Counted from the first letter of the stretch, positions 1-7,963 are shown. The stretch is 64,000 nt of DNA from Microbulbifer thermotolerans (GCF_900112305.1 NZ_FOKT01000001.1:186001-250000), one strand, 5' to 3'. Made by a program: numbers and translations. Notes: generated by a model from the letters alone, not told the origin.

Positions 1-135
1 CGCGTCAACGGCAATCTGGTCAAGGTAATGGCCTGGTATGACAACGAGTGGGGCTTCTCCCACCGCATGCTCGACACCAGCCTGGCCATGGCGGAGTCAC
101 TGCAACTGAATCAGGTTGCGGCTGAAACTGCCTGA
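1..135 (+). CDS. gap: glyceraldehyde-3-phosphate dehydrogenase, C-terminal end (partial)
   Basis: Only the last 44 codons lie in the window, and the 5' part is cut off by the window edge. The fragment carries WYDNEWGFS, the conserved C-terminal signature of NAD(P)-dependent GAPDH, followed by the usual helix ([14 protein letters not shown]). The enzyme oxidises glyceraldehyde-3-phosphate to 1,3-bisphosphoglycerate in the cytoplasm. Pyruvate kinase begins 97 bp downstream on the same strand, so the two glycolytic genes may be co-transcribed. The family is secure; which GAPDH paralogue it is cannot be told from this piece. Confidence 0.9.
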   Translation, partial: RVNGNLVKVMAWYDNEWGFSHRMLDTSLAMAESLQLNQVAAETA

Positions 136-231
136 GTTTTCCTCCCGCCTCTCTCACGGTTGACTTGAGTGGGGCGGGGGCGTGCAGCCTTTCCGAACCT
201 CATTTTTCATAATAACTCCCAACAGGATCCC

Positions 232-1668
232 ATGATTCGCCACACCAAAATTGTCGCCACCCTCGGCCCCGGCACAGACAAACCCCGTGTCATCGAAGAA
301 ATGATTCGCGCCGGTGTCAATATTGTGCGTTTGAACTTTTCCCACGGCTCCGCCGACGACCACCGCCGCAGGGTGGAGGAAGTGCGCCGCGCCGCTGCGG
401 CACAGAACAAGATGGTCGCTGTGCTCGGAGATCTGCAGGGACCAAAAATCCGCATTGCCCGCTTTGCCGAAGGCAGTATCTGGCTGGAGAACAACAGCGA
501 GTTCACCTTGGATCTGGACTGTCCCGCGGACGGCGGTGACCAACATCGGGTCAATGTGGACTATCCCAGTCTGATCAGCGATTGCAAGGCGGGCGATATA
601 CTGTTGCTCGATGACGGCAAGATCCGCCTCGAGGTCACTGGTACTACTTCGACGAAACTTTATTGCCGTGTACTGCAGGGCGGAAAACTGTCGAACAACA
701 AAGGTATTAACCTGCTCGGCGGCGGCCTGTCTGCTCCGGCGCTGACGGAAAAAGACTACCGCGATATCAAGCTGGCAGCGGAACTTGAAGTGGACTTTCT
801 CGCGGTCAGTTTTCCGCGCTGTGCGGAGGACCTGGAAACCGCTCGCAGCGCCATGCAGGAAGCCGGCAGCCGCGCTGCCATCGTCGCCAAAGTGGAGCGC
901 GCCGAAGCGGTCGCCAGCGACGAACAGATGGATAGCCTGATTTTGGCTGCCGATGCAATCATGGTTGCCCGTGGCGACCTGGGCGTGGAAATCGGGGATG
1001 CCGCTTTGATCGGGGTGCAGAAAAAACTGATCAATCGCGCGAATGCTCTGAACCGGGGAGTGATTACCGCTACCCAGATGATGGAGTCAATGATCACCAG
1101 CCCCACTCCGACACGTGCCGAAGTAATGGATGTGGCCAACGCCGTGCTCGACGGTACAGATGCTGTCATGTTATCGGCGGAGACAGCAGCTGGCGAATAC
1201 CCGGTTGCGGCGGTGGAATCCATGAGTGAAATTATCGTCGGTGCGGAACAGTATCTCGGCAGCGTGCCGCAATCAGCCGCAAGCCAGAGCGCTTCCGAAC
1301 GCATCGACACGGTGATTGCTCAGGCGGCTATTGATGTGGCCGCGCGGGTGGAAAATCTCTGTGCTATCGCGGCGCTGAGTGAATCCGGCCGCACCCCGCG
1401 CATTATGTCCAGGGCCACTACGCGCCTGCCAATTTACGCCTTGACCCGCCACCCGTCGGTTGCCCGCCAACTGGTCTTGTTGCGCGGTGTGGAGCCCGTG
1501 GAGTTCGACCCCGCGTCCGTCCCGCTCGGCCATTTGACGGAAGCCATTATTGAAGTGTTGAGCTCTCGTCTGGATTTGCAAAAAGGCCAGCGCATTTTGA
1601 TCACTCAGGGCGAGCGACTGAATATGGGAGGGCATACCAACTCGATGCGGATTAAAGAAATCGAGTAG
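232..1668 (+). CDS. pyk: pyruvate kinase
   Basis: Pyruvate kinase converts phosphoenolpyruvate and ADP to pyruvate and ATP at the end of glycolysis. The 478-residue protein starts MIRHTKIVATLGPG, the family N-terminus. It contains KVERAEA (about 218-224), the metal and substrate loop MVARGDLGVEIG (about 243-254) and TATQMMESM (about 282-290). The C-terminal regulatory domain ends at about residue 478. The length fits the PykA (type II) class. The ATG at 232 is chosen over an in-frame codon at 169 because it gives the canonical N-terminus and has AGGA just upstream. It lies downstream of gap. Confidence 0.96.
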   Translation: MIRHTKIVATLGPGTDKPRVIEEMIRAGVNIVRLNFSHGSADDHRRRVEEVRRAAAAQNKMVAVLGDLQGPKIRIARFAEGSIWLENNSEFTLDLDCPADGGDQHRVNVDYPSLISDCKAGDILLLDDGKIRLEVTGTTSTKLYCRVLQGGKLSNNKGINLLGGGLSAPALTEKDYRDIKLAAELEVDFLAVSFPRCAEDLETARSAMQEAGSRAAIVAKVERAEAVASDEQMDSLILAADAIMVARGDLGVEIGDAALIGVQKKLINRANALNRGVITATQMMESMITSPTPTRAEVMDVANAVLDGTDAVMLSAETAAGEYPVAAVESMSEIIVGAEQYLGSVPQSAASQSASERIDTVIAQAAIDVAARVENLCAIAALSESGRTPRIMSRATTRLPIYALTRHPSVARQLVLLRGVEPVEFDPASVPLGHLTEAIIEVLSSRLDLQKGQRILITQGERLNMGGHTNSMRIKEIE

Positions 1669-1691
1669 CCTTTTCTTCTCCCACTTCCCGT

Positions 1692-1755
1692 CCCGCCGCC
1701 AGGCAGGGCGGGAGGCAGCCGGTGCGCCGGTTTCCCCGCCTATTCTCTCTTTTTA
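1692..1755 (+). terminator. possible terminator region after pyk with competing stems
   Basis: CCCGCC (1692-1697), GGCGGG (1707-1712) and CCCGCC (1735-1740) can form two mutually exclusive stems. The second stem encloses a small CCGG-TGCG-CCGG hairpin and is followed by a pyrimidine-rich tract ending in TTTTT. This looks like transcription end of the gap-pyk unit, but the U-tract is broken and the stems are short. Confidence 0.35.
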
Positions 1756-1890
1756 TCACGCGGTCAGTTTTCCAAGAGGGGCTGACGGTTCGCTGTGGAT
1801 TGTATACCGGAAAGCCCTGATTCATTCACTCAATAAATTAGATTCTGCCCCCGAACAATTGGATGGCGAATGCAAGACGGGAGACACATC

Positions 1891-2049
1891 GTGAAAGCGG
1901 CGGGGAAGGTAGTGTTCGCTTGCGAAATGTACGTCCCTTCAGGCGGGGTATTTCTGGTGCGGTGGCAGGGGGGGGCGTGTGATCAGCTCGGAAATGCGTC
2001 TGTCGTCTTATTCAACACGATGGCGCGAAATAAAACCTGTAAAACGTGA
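1891..2049 (+). CDS. possible 52-aa small ORF (uncertain)
   Basis: This GTG-initiated frame of 52 codons lies in the 543-bp gap between pyk and the TonB receptor gene. GGGAG sits about 7 nt before the start, a good ribosome-binding position. The peptide has two internal cysteines and a hydrophobic middle (GGVFLVRW) but matches no family I recognise. It could be a leader peptide of the receptor gene or chance. The only evidence is the open frame and the Shine-Dalgarno-like sequence. The rest of the gap holds the hairpins after pyk and the operator-like palindromes. Confidence 0.15.
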   Translation: MKAAGKVVFACEMYVPSGGVFLVRWQGGACDQLGNASVVLFNTMARNKTCKT

Positions 2050-2108
2050 ATAAACGCCTGGCCGCTAGCTTTTTGTTTTTTTTCTGTGTAGCTTCGGTCT
2101 GTCGCAGA

Positions 2109-2146
2109 TGACAGCGTTATCATAACCAAATATGACAACGCTATCA
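2109..2146. promoter_or_regulatory. two LacI-family-like operator palindromes upstream of TonB receptor
   Basis: TGACAGCGTTATCA (2109-2122) and TGACAACGCTATCA (2133-2146) are 14-bp imperfect palindromes with the central CG typical of LacI-family operators. Their centres are 24 bp apart. The two sites are also near-inverted copies of each other: 19 of 21 bases pair between 2104-2124 and 2131-2151. They lie 66 bp before the receptor start. In related bacteria, sugar-uptake TonB receptors are commonly controlled by LacI-type repressors. The regulator gene is not in this window. Confidence 0.6.
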
Positions 2147-2211
2147 TCTGCACTTAAACCAAGACCAAAACGCTTACGACTTGGGAATATCAATAAAAAA
2201 AGGGGAAACCG

Positions 2212-4836
2212 ATGCTACAGCGCAACAAGCTTTCACTTTCCATTGGGGTGGCCGTGCTCAGCGGCGGTCTGTTCTCGCCACTAGTGGTGGCGCAAGAAGC
2301 TCTATTCGAAGAAATTACTGTCACTGGTATTCGTACTTCCCTGCAGGACGCGATGAGTACCAAACGCAATGCCGATAATATTGTGGATGCGATTTCCTCC
2401 GAGGATGTGGGCAAGTTTCCCGATAAAAATATCGCAGAGTCTCTCTCCCGCATGACCGGCGTAGCGGTCAGCCGAGAATTTGGCGAGGGCGAAAAAGTAT
2501 CTATTCGCGGCGCGGGTCCGGATTACAACCGCACAACTCTCAACGGCCAGTCTGTTGCGACCGCTGACTGGTTTATTCTGGATAATCCCGCCCGCAGTTT
2601 TAATTTTACGCTTTTGCCTTCCACATTGATTTCCTCGCTGGAAGTTTCCAAGAGCCCGACGGCCTCTCAGGATGAGGGATCCCTGGGCGGCACAGTGAAT
2701 GTGCGCACACACCGCCCACTGGATCTGGCGGCAGGTGAGGGCGCTATTGCAGTGGAGAGTATTTATTCCGAGACTTCCGAGGAAATGGATCCGAGTATCT
2801 CCGGCCAGTATTCCTGGAAAAACGATAGTGAAACTTTTGGGGTTCTGCTGTCTGCGACCAGGCAGGACCGCACGGTACAAAGATCCGGTTTTGAAGTTCT
2901 CTCCTGGACCGATGAGGCTACTCCGGGAATTATGGTGCCCGGCACTATGGGGGCACCAACTTTTTATCAAGAGCGTGAACGGGAAACTTACTTCCTATCC
3001 GCACAGTTCCGAGCGACAGACCAACTGCTTTTCACTCTGGACGCACTGGACTCCACAATGAGTGCCGACAACATGAATGGCAATTGGCTGGTGTTTTCCG
3101 GTGACAACGCGGCTGAGCATGCCGCCAACGGTGAGATCAGCGGATCCAGTGTTGTGGCCTCGGAAATCACTGGTGCTGGCCGGGGCGTGGTGAACTGGAT
3201 CAACCGTGTATCCTCCTCTGAAACGCAGTCGTTCACCTTGACTGCCGAATATGAATCCGATGTTTTCGCTTTGGATGTGGTGCTGGGAAGCACTTCGGCG
3301 GAAGGGGGAACCTACCGTGAAACTTCGTGGGAGTACGGATGGGATGGTGGGGATTATGCTTTTGATTTGAATGCCCCCTCCCTAAGTACGAATCCGGCGC
3401 CCAGCGATGCCGAAGCCTATACCTCTACCGCCGGCTGGATCTGGGGTGGCGAGAAGCCGACTACCGATGAAGAAAACTATTTTCAGGTGGATTTGGAGCT
3501 TCCCGTTGATGCCGGTGCGTTTACCGCCATCAAAACGGGCATCAAGGTGCGCAATGCAGAACGCACGCAGGATCGCATTGTCTACAGCTGGCACGGTGCA
3601 GACACCATGGCCGGCAACGAAGATCTCGCGGACACCTACCTCGACTATATCCTTGCCTCATGTCCGACGCTCGCCAGTTGTGGGCTGAATTCTGGCGGTA
3701 CCATAAATATTGACTCCCCGGTGGGTGGCAACGCGACAGAAGTCATCGAGCAAATGCGGGAAGTGATGGAAGAGATCGCTTTTGGCGGGCTCAACGGTGT
3801 TTCCGCTGACTATGCGATATCCCGTGAATTGGCGAATAACTGGGAGGTCGAAGAAGATATTTTCGCGGTATATCTACAAGCGGATTTTGAAAGCGAGAGT
3901 TTTCGGGGCAACTTCGGAGTGCGCTATGTGACAACCGATCAGGCCTCTTCCGGCTGGCGCTTCAGCGATGACTCCTGGGGCTTTGATACTCTGGACCGCG
4001 AATGGCTCGCACCCTCAGAGTTGGAGTGGGTAACGGTCGACAATAAATACAGTGAATTTCTGCCGAGTGTTAATTTAGCGTATGACTTGAATGAGGATAT
4101 GGTGCTGCGGGCATCCGCGGCGCGGGTCATGGCCCGGCAGAACTGGAATCAGATTTCTCCCTTTGAGACATACGGAGCATTGAATGCTCCCGATCCCAAA
4201 GGTCAGGCGGGCAACCCGGAGTTGAAGCCCTTTATTGCCAATCAGCTGGATTTTGGCTACGAGTGGTACTACGGCGACGTCTCGGCTTTTTCCGCCACCT
4301 TATTCTTTAAAGATAATCAGAGTTACCTGGTCCAGGAAACCTATACCGATGCCCGTTACTACGAGGCGGATGATGTGTGGGTGGACGTGGATTTCTCGCG
4401 TCCTGCCAACGGAATAGGGGGCGCTGTCAGTGGTCTGGAACTCGCCATTCTCCATGATTTTGACAATGGATTCGGCTTTCAGGCGAACTATACCTACACG
4501 GATACCAATGACGATGTGGTGGTCGGTATTTCCGAGAATATGGCCAACTTAATGGGCTACTTTGAGAACGACACCTTTGGCGCCCGCTTGATGTACAACT
4601 ACCGTTCAGAATGGAGTAAGGGCTTCCACTGGAATGGCAATCCGCTCTCGAATGATGCCTACGGGCAATGGGATGCCAGCTTTTCATACAATATCACCGA
4701 TAATGCCCAGCTGACCTTCGAGGCGGTCAATCTGACCGATGAGCAGATCATCGAATACAGTGAGGATGAGGATCGCCTGATGTCGCTGTATGAAAATGGC
4801 CGCCGCTTTGCCATCGGTGCCCGCTACACCTTCTAG
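2212..4836 (+). CDS. TonB-dependent receptor, carbohydrate-uptake type
   Basis: An 874-residue outer-membrane receptor with a signal peptide (about 1-27, cleavage near VVA-QEA). A plug domain follows with DNIVDAISSEDVGKFPDKN (about 56-74) and VSIRGAGPDYNRTTLNGQ, features of the Xanthomonas/Caulobacter TonB receptor class (TIGR01782 type). A beta-barrel ends in the typical C-terminal aromatic residue (ARYTF). It should import an oligosaccharide across the outer membrane using TonB energy. The ATG at 2212 is preceded by AGGGGAAA. Two LacI-like operators lie upstream and a sapC-family gene follows, a pairing common in polysaccharide-utilisation regions. The substrate cannot be read from the sequence. 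Confidence 0.92.
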   Translation: MLQRNKLSLSIGVAVLSGGLFSPLVVAQEALFEEITVTGIRTSLQDAMSTKRNADNIVDAISSEDVGKFPDKNIAESLSRMTGVAVSREFGEGEKVSIRGAGPDYNRTTLNGQSVATADWFILDNPARSFNFTLLPSTLISSLEVSKSPTASQDEGSLGGTVNVRTHRPLDLAAGEGAIAVESIYSETSEEMDPSISGQYSWKNDSETFGVLLSATRQDRTVQRSGFEVLSWTDEATPGIMVPGTMGAPTFYQERERETYFLSAQFRATDQLLFTLDALDSTMSADNMNGNWLVFSGDNAAEHAANGEISGSSVVASEITGAGRGVVNWINRVSSSETQSFTLTAEYESDVFALDVVLGSTSAEGGTYRETSWEYGWDGGDYAFDLNAPSLSTNPAPSDAEAYTSTAGWIWGGEKPTTDEENYFQVDLELPVDAGAFTAIKTGIKVRNAERTQDRIVYSWHGADTMAGNEDLADTYLDYILASCPTLASCGLNSGGTINIDSPVGGNATEVIEQMREVMEEIAFGGLNGVSADYAISRELANNWEVEEDIFAVYLQADFESESFRGNFGVRYVTTDQASSGWRFSDDSWGFDTLDREWLAPSELEWVTVDNKYSEFLPSVNLAYDLNEDMVLRASAARVMARQNWNQISPFETYGALNAPDPKGQAGNPELKPFIANQLDFGYEWYYGDVSAFSATLFFKDNQSYLVQETYTDARYYEADDVWVDVDFSRPANGIGGAVSGLELAILHDFDNGFGFQANYTYTDTNDDVVVGISENMANLMGYFENDTFGARLMYNYRSEWSKGFHWNGNPLSNDAYGQWDASFSYNITDNAQLTFEAVNLTDEQIIEYSEDEDRLMSLYENGRRFAIGARYTF

Positions 4837-4945
4837 CAAAGGTGGCTAGCGGTCTTGCCGGGCCTGCACAGGGGTTGAATCGCGCAGTTAACTCTCCGCC
4901 ACGACAATGGCGTTGCGTGTGTGTGGGCAGGCCCAAATATCCTTG

Positions 4946-4967
4946 GGGGGAGCCTCTCCCCCTTTTT
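4946..4967 (+). terminator. rho-independent terminator after TonB receptor
   Basis: GGGGGAG (4946-4952) pairs perfectly with CTCCCCC (4956-4962) around a 3-nt loop, followed directly by TTTTT. It lies 110 bp after the receptor stop and separates it from sapC. The rest of the 300-bp gap 4837-5136 shows no gene. Confidence 0.75.
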
Positions 4968-5136
4968 CTGGGCTTTACATGGGGAGGGCCCAAGAGCGAA
5001 CGAAGATTGCCAAATTGCTACAAAATCCGCGCGAAAAAATGATAGGGGCGTAAAGGCTTTCTTTTTCTGCTAAGGAAAATATACTGTTGCGCTATTTACA
5101 CAATAAGCAAACCAATAAGGTTACAGGTAGCGTTAT

Positions 5137-5853
5137 ATGTCTGATAAGCAGCCCCCCAAAATCGTTCCCTTGCGCCGCGATGTGCACGGTAAACTGAAGA
5201 TTCGCGAGCTCGCTTCATTTGAGCACGTTAAGAATGCTCATATGGTGCCGGTGACTGCTCATGAATTCGCCAGACTGGGCGCGGAGTACCCAATTGTCTT
5301 CGTCAAGAACTCCGACACCGGCGAGTTCCAGTCCGTGGCCCTGCTGGGGCTGAAAGTCGGAGAGAACCTCTTTGTCGATGGGGACAGCTGGAAAGGCGTG
5401 TTCGTCCCCGGCAGTATCCGCAATCATCCGTTTGTACTGGCACCCGCCGGTCAGAACAGTGACCAATTGGTGGTGGGCCTAATTGAAAACAGCCCCCTCG
5501 TCAGTGAAGAAGAGGGCAATGCGCTGTTTAGTGAAGAGGGTGAAGAGACTGACTACCTCAAGGCCAAGAAGGAAACCCTGGTGAGCTTCCTCGAGAGCGA
5601 CAAGATGACCAAGGCCTTCGTCAATATTCTGGCAGAAAAGGAGTTGCTGACTTCGCAGACGGTAACCGTCAACGCCGGCAAGGAGAAGATCAATCTCAAC
5701 GGTATCTACATTGTTGACGAGAAAAAACTGGGCGAATTGAGCGACGAAGATTTTGCTGATTTCCGCAAGCGCGGCTTCCTGCCCCCGCTGTACGCACAAC
5801 TGGGTTCGCTGCACCAGTTCTCTAAACTCGCGAAGATGCAGGCCGGCGCCTGA
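5137..5853 (+). CDS. SapC family protein
   Basis: A 238-residue soluble protein of the SapC family (PF07277 type). It has no signal peptide and no membrane segment. Recognisable parts are the N-terminal basic stretch (PKIVPLRRDVHGKLKI), the central YPIVFVKNSDTGEFQSVALLG and the GLKVGENLFVD region. Family members are often coded next to TonB-dependent receptors and tryptophan-halogenase-like genes in marine and xanthomonad glycan loci. Their biochemical role is unknown, so the name says little about function. A terminator separates it from the receptor upstream, so it probably has its own promoter. Confidence 0.85.
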   Translation: MSDKQPPKIVPLRRDVHGKLKIRELASFEHVKNAHMVPVTAHEFARLGAEYPIVFVKNSDTGEFQSVALLGLKVGENLFVDGDSWKGVFVPGSIRNHPFVLAPAGQNSDQLVVGLIENSPLVSEEEGNALFSEEGEETDYLKAKKETLVSFLESDKMTKAFVNILAEKELLTSQTVTVNAGKEKINLNGIYIVDEKKLGELSDEDFADFRKRGFLPPLYAQLGSLHQFSKLAKMQAGA

Positions 5854-5862
5854 TGCGATTGG

Positions 5863-5895
5863 GGCGGTCTGAGGCCCACCGGGCCTCAGACCGCC
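5863..5895. terminator. long perfect hairpin after sapC
   Basis: A 15-bp perfect inverted repeat (5863-5877 with 5881-5895) with a 3-nt loop begins 9 bp after the sapC stop. There is no T-tract, so termination would rely on the stem alone, or it may stabilise the 3' end of the mRNA. Confidence 0.5.
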
Positions 5896-5976
5896 AACCG
5901 AAGCGCAACTGTCCCGAAACAGCACCTGCCTTCTCTTTCACCCAGCCGCCAGTTCTCCTTTTCTCTGGACACCGTT

Positions 5977-7008
5977 ATGCGTACATATCTTTGGGTGTGG
6001 CTGATATTCCTGCTTGCTTTCTATGGCGTCTGGCTGCTTCTGGTTGCGAGCTATGGCTATTGGCCCGAAGCTCGTGAAAACTGGCCAATGGCGTTGGCCA
6101 TGGCTCTCGGCAGTTATGCAGCCGGTTCCACGCCGATGGGTGGGGGAACAGTGGGCTTTCCGGTTCTCGTTCTCCTGTTTGATACCCCGGCGAGCTTGGG
6201 GCGCGACTTCAGTTTTGCAGTGCAATCCATAGGTATGGTCAGTGCCAGTATTTTTATTCTTTGTCGCCGGCAGCCCCTGGCCTGGTCAATGTTGCGCGGC
6301 AGTATGCTGGGCGCACTGATCGGCACCCCCCTCGGCATATTACTGGTCGCCCCGTTGATTCCCGAGCTGTGGATTAAACTGGTGTTTGCCGTGATCTGGG
6401 GCAGTTTCGGCATACTTCACCTCTACCGACTCGGTGAGATTACCGCGCACAGCGAGAGCGCCGGTCTGTGTCCGCGACGGGATTTCCGTGTGGGCTTGGC
6501 GTTGGGTGTGCTGGCGGGGGCTTTTGCCGCGGCAGTCACTGGTGTCGGTATTGATATGGTGGTCTACGCAGCCTTGGTGCTGCTGTGTCGTGTGGATTTG
6601 AAAGTTGCGATTCCCACCTCGGTGGTGATTATGGCGTTTACCTCTCTTATCGGAGTGGCGGTAAAGACGTTGGTGGGAGACTGGCAGGCGCAGGTTTTTG
6701 GCAACTGGTTGGCGGCGGCACCAGTGGTGGCTTTGGGGGCGCCACTGGGCGTATATATCGTCGGCCTGATTGGTCGGCGGCCGACGTTGCTGGTGGTGGC
6801 TGTGCTCTGTGTGGTGCAGTTTGTTTGGACTTGTATCGCGGAGTGGGATGCGCTGGGCCCTATTGGGCTGCTGGGAACCTTGGTTGCTGCCGGTGTCGGC
6901 CTGCTTGGTTTGGAGTGGTTGCGCCGCTTGGGGCTGCAACTGGCCACTTCCGGTGCGGCGGTGAGGAAGGCTTCCAGTATGCGCGAGGAGTTGTCCGGGG
7001 CGGCCTAA
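5977..7008 (+). CDS. TauE/SafE family sulfite/anion exporter
   Basis: A 343-residue polytopic inner-membrane protein with about nine hydrophobic segments. It has the two-repeat layout of the TauE/SafE family: repeat one around AMALGSYAAGSTPMGGGTVGFPVL (residues about 41-64) and repeat two around LAGAFAAAVTGVGIDMVVYAAL. Members export sulfite, sulfoacetate or other organic anions, but substrates are rarely known. No sulfonate-degradation genes lie nearby, so no substrate is proposed. The start at 5977 follows a pyrimidine-rich leader with no clear Shine-Dalgarno sequence. Confidence 0.88.
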   Translation: MRTYLWVWLIFLLAFYGVWLLLVASYGYWPEARENWPMALAMALGSYAAGSTPMGGGTVGFPVLVLLFDTPASLGRDFSFAVQSIGMVSASIFILCRRQPLAWSMLRGSMLGALIGTPLGILLVAPLIPELWIKLVFAVIWGSFGILHLYRLGEITAHSESAGLCPRRDFRVGLALGVLAGAFAAAVTGVGIDMVVYAALVLLCRVDLKVAIPTSVVIMAFTSLIGVAVKTLVGDWQAQVFGNWLAAAPVVALGAPLGVYIVGLIGRRPTLLVVAVLCVVQFVWTCIAEWDALGPIGLLGTLVAAGVGLLGLEWLRRLGLQLATSGAAVRKASSMREELSGAA

Positions 7009-7085
7009 TTGGCGCGCCCTTGGCGCTCGTCTGCGTGTACTAAGATGCTCCTGATTTGTTCGCATTCCGAGGGTGGCACTACTCT

Positions 7086-7264
7086 AGGGAACCTCTGATT
7101 AATTCGCGAGAACACTATGGTAGGTTCCGGGGCGCTCAGGCAACGGGATGGACATTTCAAAAACGCACGAGTACTTCCCTGTGGCTCCATCCTATCACCT
7201 GAGCTTCTCATCCTCTCCCCGAAGAACTACTGCCGTCAGGAAGCGGATTAATCAGAGGTTTCTT
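7086..7264 (+). mobile_element. MITE-like palindromic element, copy A (internally deleted)
   Basis: A 179-bp copy of a dispersed family. It begins AGGGAACCTCTGATTAATTC and ends with the inverted repeat ATTAATCAGAGGTTTCTT. Against the four full copies (214-217 bp) it lacks about 38 bp covering the inner hairpin and half of the right stem arm, with the junction at CTCC/CATCC. It lies between the TauE/SafE gene and the tRNA pair and has no credible coding content. Confidence 0.85.
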
Positions 7265-7359
7265 GGCACTTCGTAGCCCGCCAACTTAGCGCACACGAGA
7301 CTGTCGTGAGTTCAGGAATTCGCAAATGCGAGGCGCGGGGATGGAAGAGTAAGGGAAAA

Positions 7360-7434
7360 TGGCTGGGGCGGTAGGATTCGAACCTACGCATGACGGGATC
7401 AAAACCCGCTGCCTTACCGCTTGGCTACGCCCCA
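7360..7434 (-). tRNA. tRNA-Gln (anticodon TTG), copy 1
   Basis: On the minus strand this reads TGGGGCGTAGCCAAGCGG onwards, with the acceptor stem closed by CCGCCCCA, an anticodon loop TTTTGAT giving TTG, a TPsiC arm with GGTTCGAATCC, and an encoded CCA. It is 75 nt including CCA and is identical in sequence to the tRNA-Gln at 12790-12864. It lies 38 bp downstream of tRNA-Met and is probably transcribed with it. A T-rich stretch follows on the minus strand. Confidence 0.95.
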
Positions 7435-7472
7435 GTTACAGGACTGTGAATCATGGATTCACGGTTTGAAAA

Positions 7473-7549
<77 letters not shown>

Positions 7550-7594
7550 ACTGTTGCTCGATAATTTTGCCCGTGGGCCTTACCGAGGGCGCGC

Positions 7595-7623
7595 ATTATC
7601 GGGCGCCGGGGCGGGGCTGTCAA
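7595..7623 (-). promoter_or_regulatory. sigma-70 promoter of the tRNA-Met/tRNA-Gln unit
   Basis: On the minus strand there is a perfect -35 box TTGACA (7618-7623), a 17-bp spacer and a -10 box GATAAT (7595-7600), followed by a GC-rich discriminator (GCGCGCC). That is the layout of stringently controlled stable-RNA promoters. Transcription would start near 7588, about 39 nt before the tRNA-Met. Repeat copy B begins only 31 bp upstream of the -35 box, where UP elements or Fis sites would normally lie. Confidence 0.85.
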
Positions 7624-7653
7624 CCCCTGTTTTCGCTGTCTTTTCAGTAAGTT

Positions 7654-7870
7654 AGGGAACCTCTGATTAATTCGCGTGAACGCTTTGGCTAGTTCCGTGG
7701 CGCTCAGGCAATAGGATGGCCATTTCGAAAACGCACGAGTACTTCCCTGTAGCTCCGACGGATACATCCCTGTATCCGACGGTTTCGAAATGGCCATCCT
7801 ATCACCTGGGCTTCTCATCTAGCTCCAAAGAATTTTTACCGTCAGGAAGCGAATTAATCAGAGGTTACTT
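7654..7870 (+). mobile_element. MITE-like palindromic element, copy B (full length)
   Basis: A 217-bp copy with terminal inverted repeats AGGGAACCTCTGATTAATTC and GAATTAATCAGAGGTTACTT. The internal stem ATAGGATGGCCATTTCGAAA (7712-7731) pairs perfectly with its partner at 7783-7802 and encloses a smaller hairpin GGATACA-TCCC-TGTATCC. TA lies at both ends (7653-7654 and 7870-7871), compatible with a TA target duplication. It abuts relic B'. Short reading frames inside it recur in other copies and are not genes. Confidence 0.88.
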
Positions 7871-7963
7871 AGAGAAACTCTGATAAATTCGCGTGCGCGC
7901 TGCAGTCGGCTCTGGTCTTTAAGCCACTTTCCCGCCAGGAGGTGAATTAATCAGAGGTTCCTT
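7871..7963 (+). repeat. MITE relic B' (93 bp, termini only)
   Basis: The sequence begins AGAGAAACTCTGATAAATTC, a decayed left terminus, and ends GAATTAATCAGAGGTTCCTT, a good right terminus. The entire internal stem-loop is missing. It directly follows copy B. Its right terminus overlaps the 3' end of the DMT permease gene on the minus strand and provides that gene's stop codon. Confidence 0.75.
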
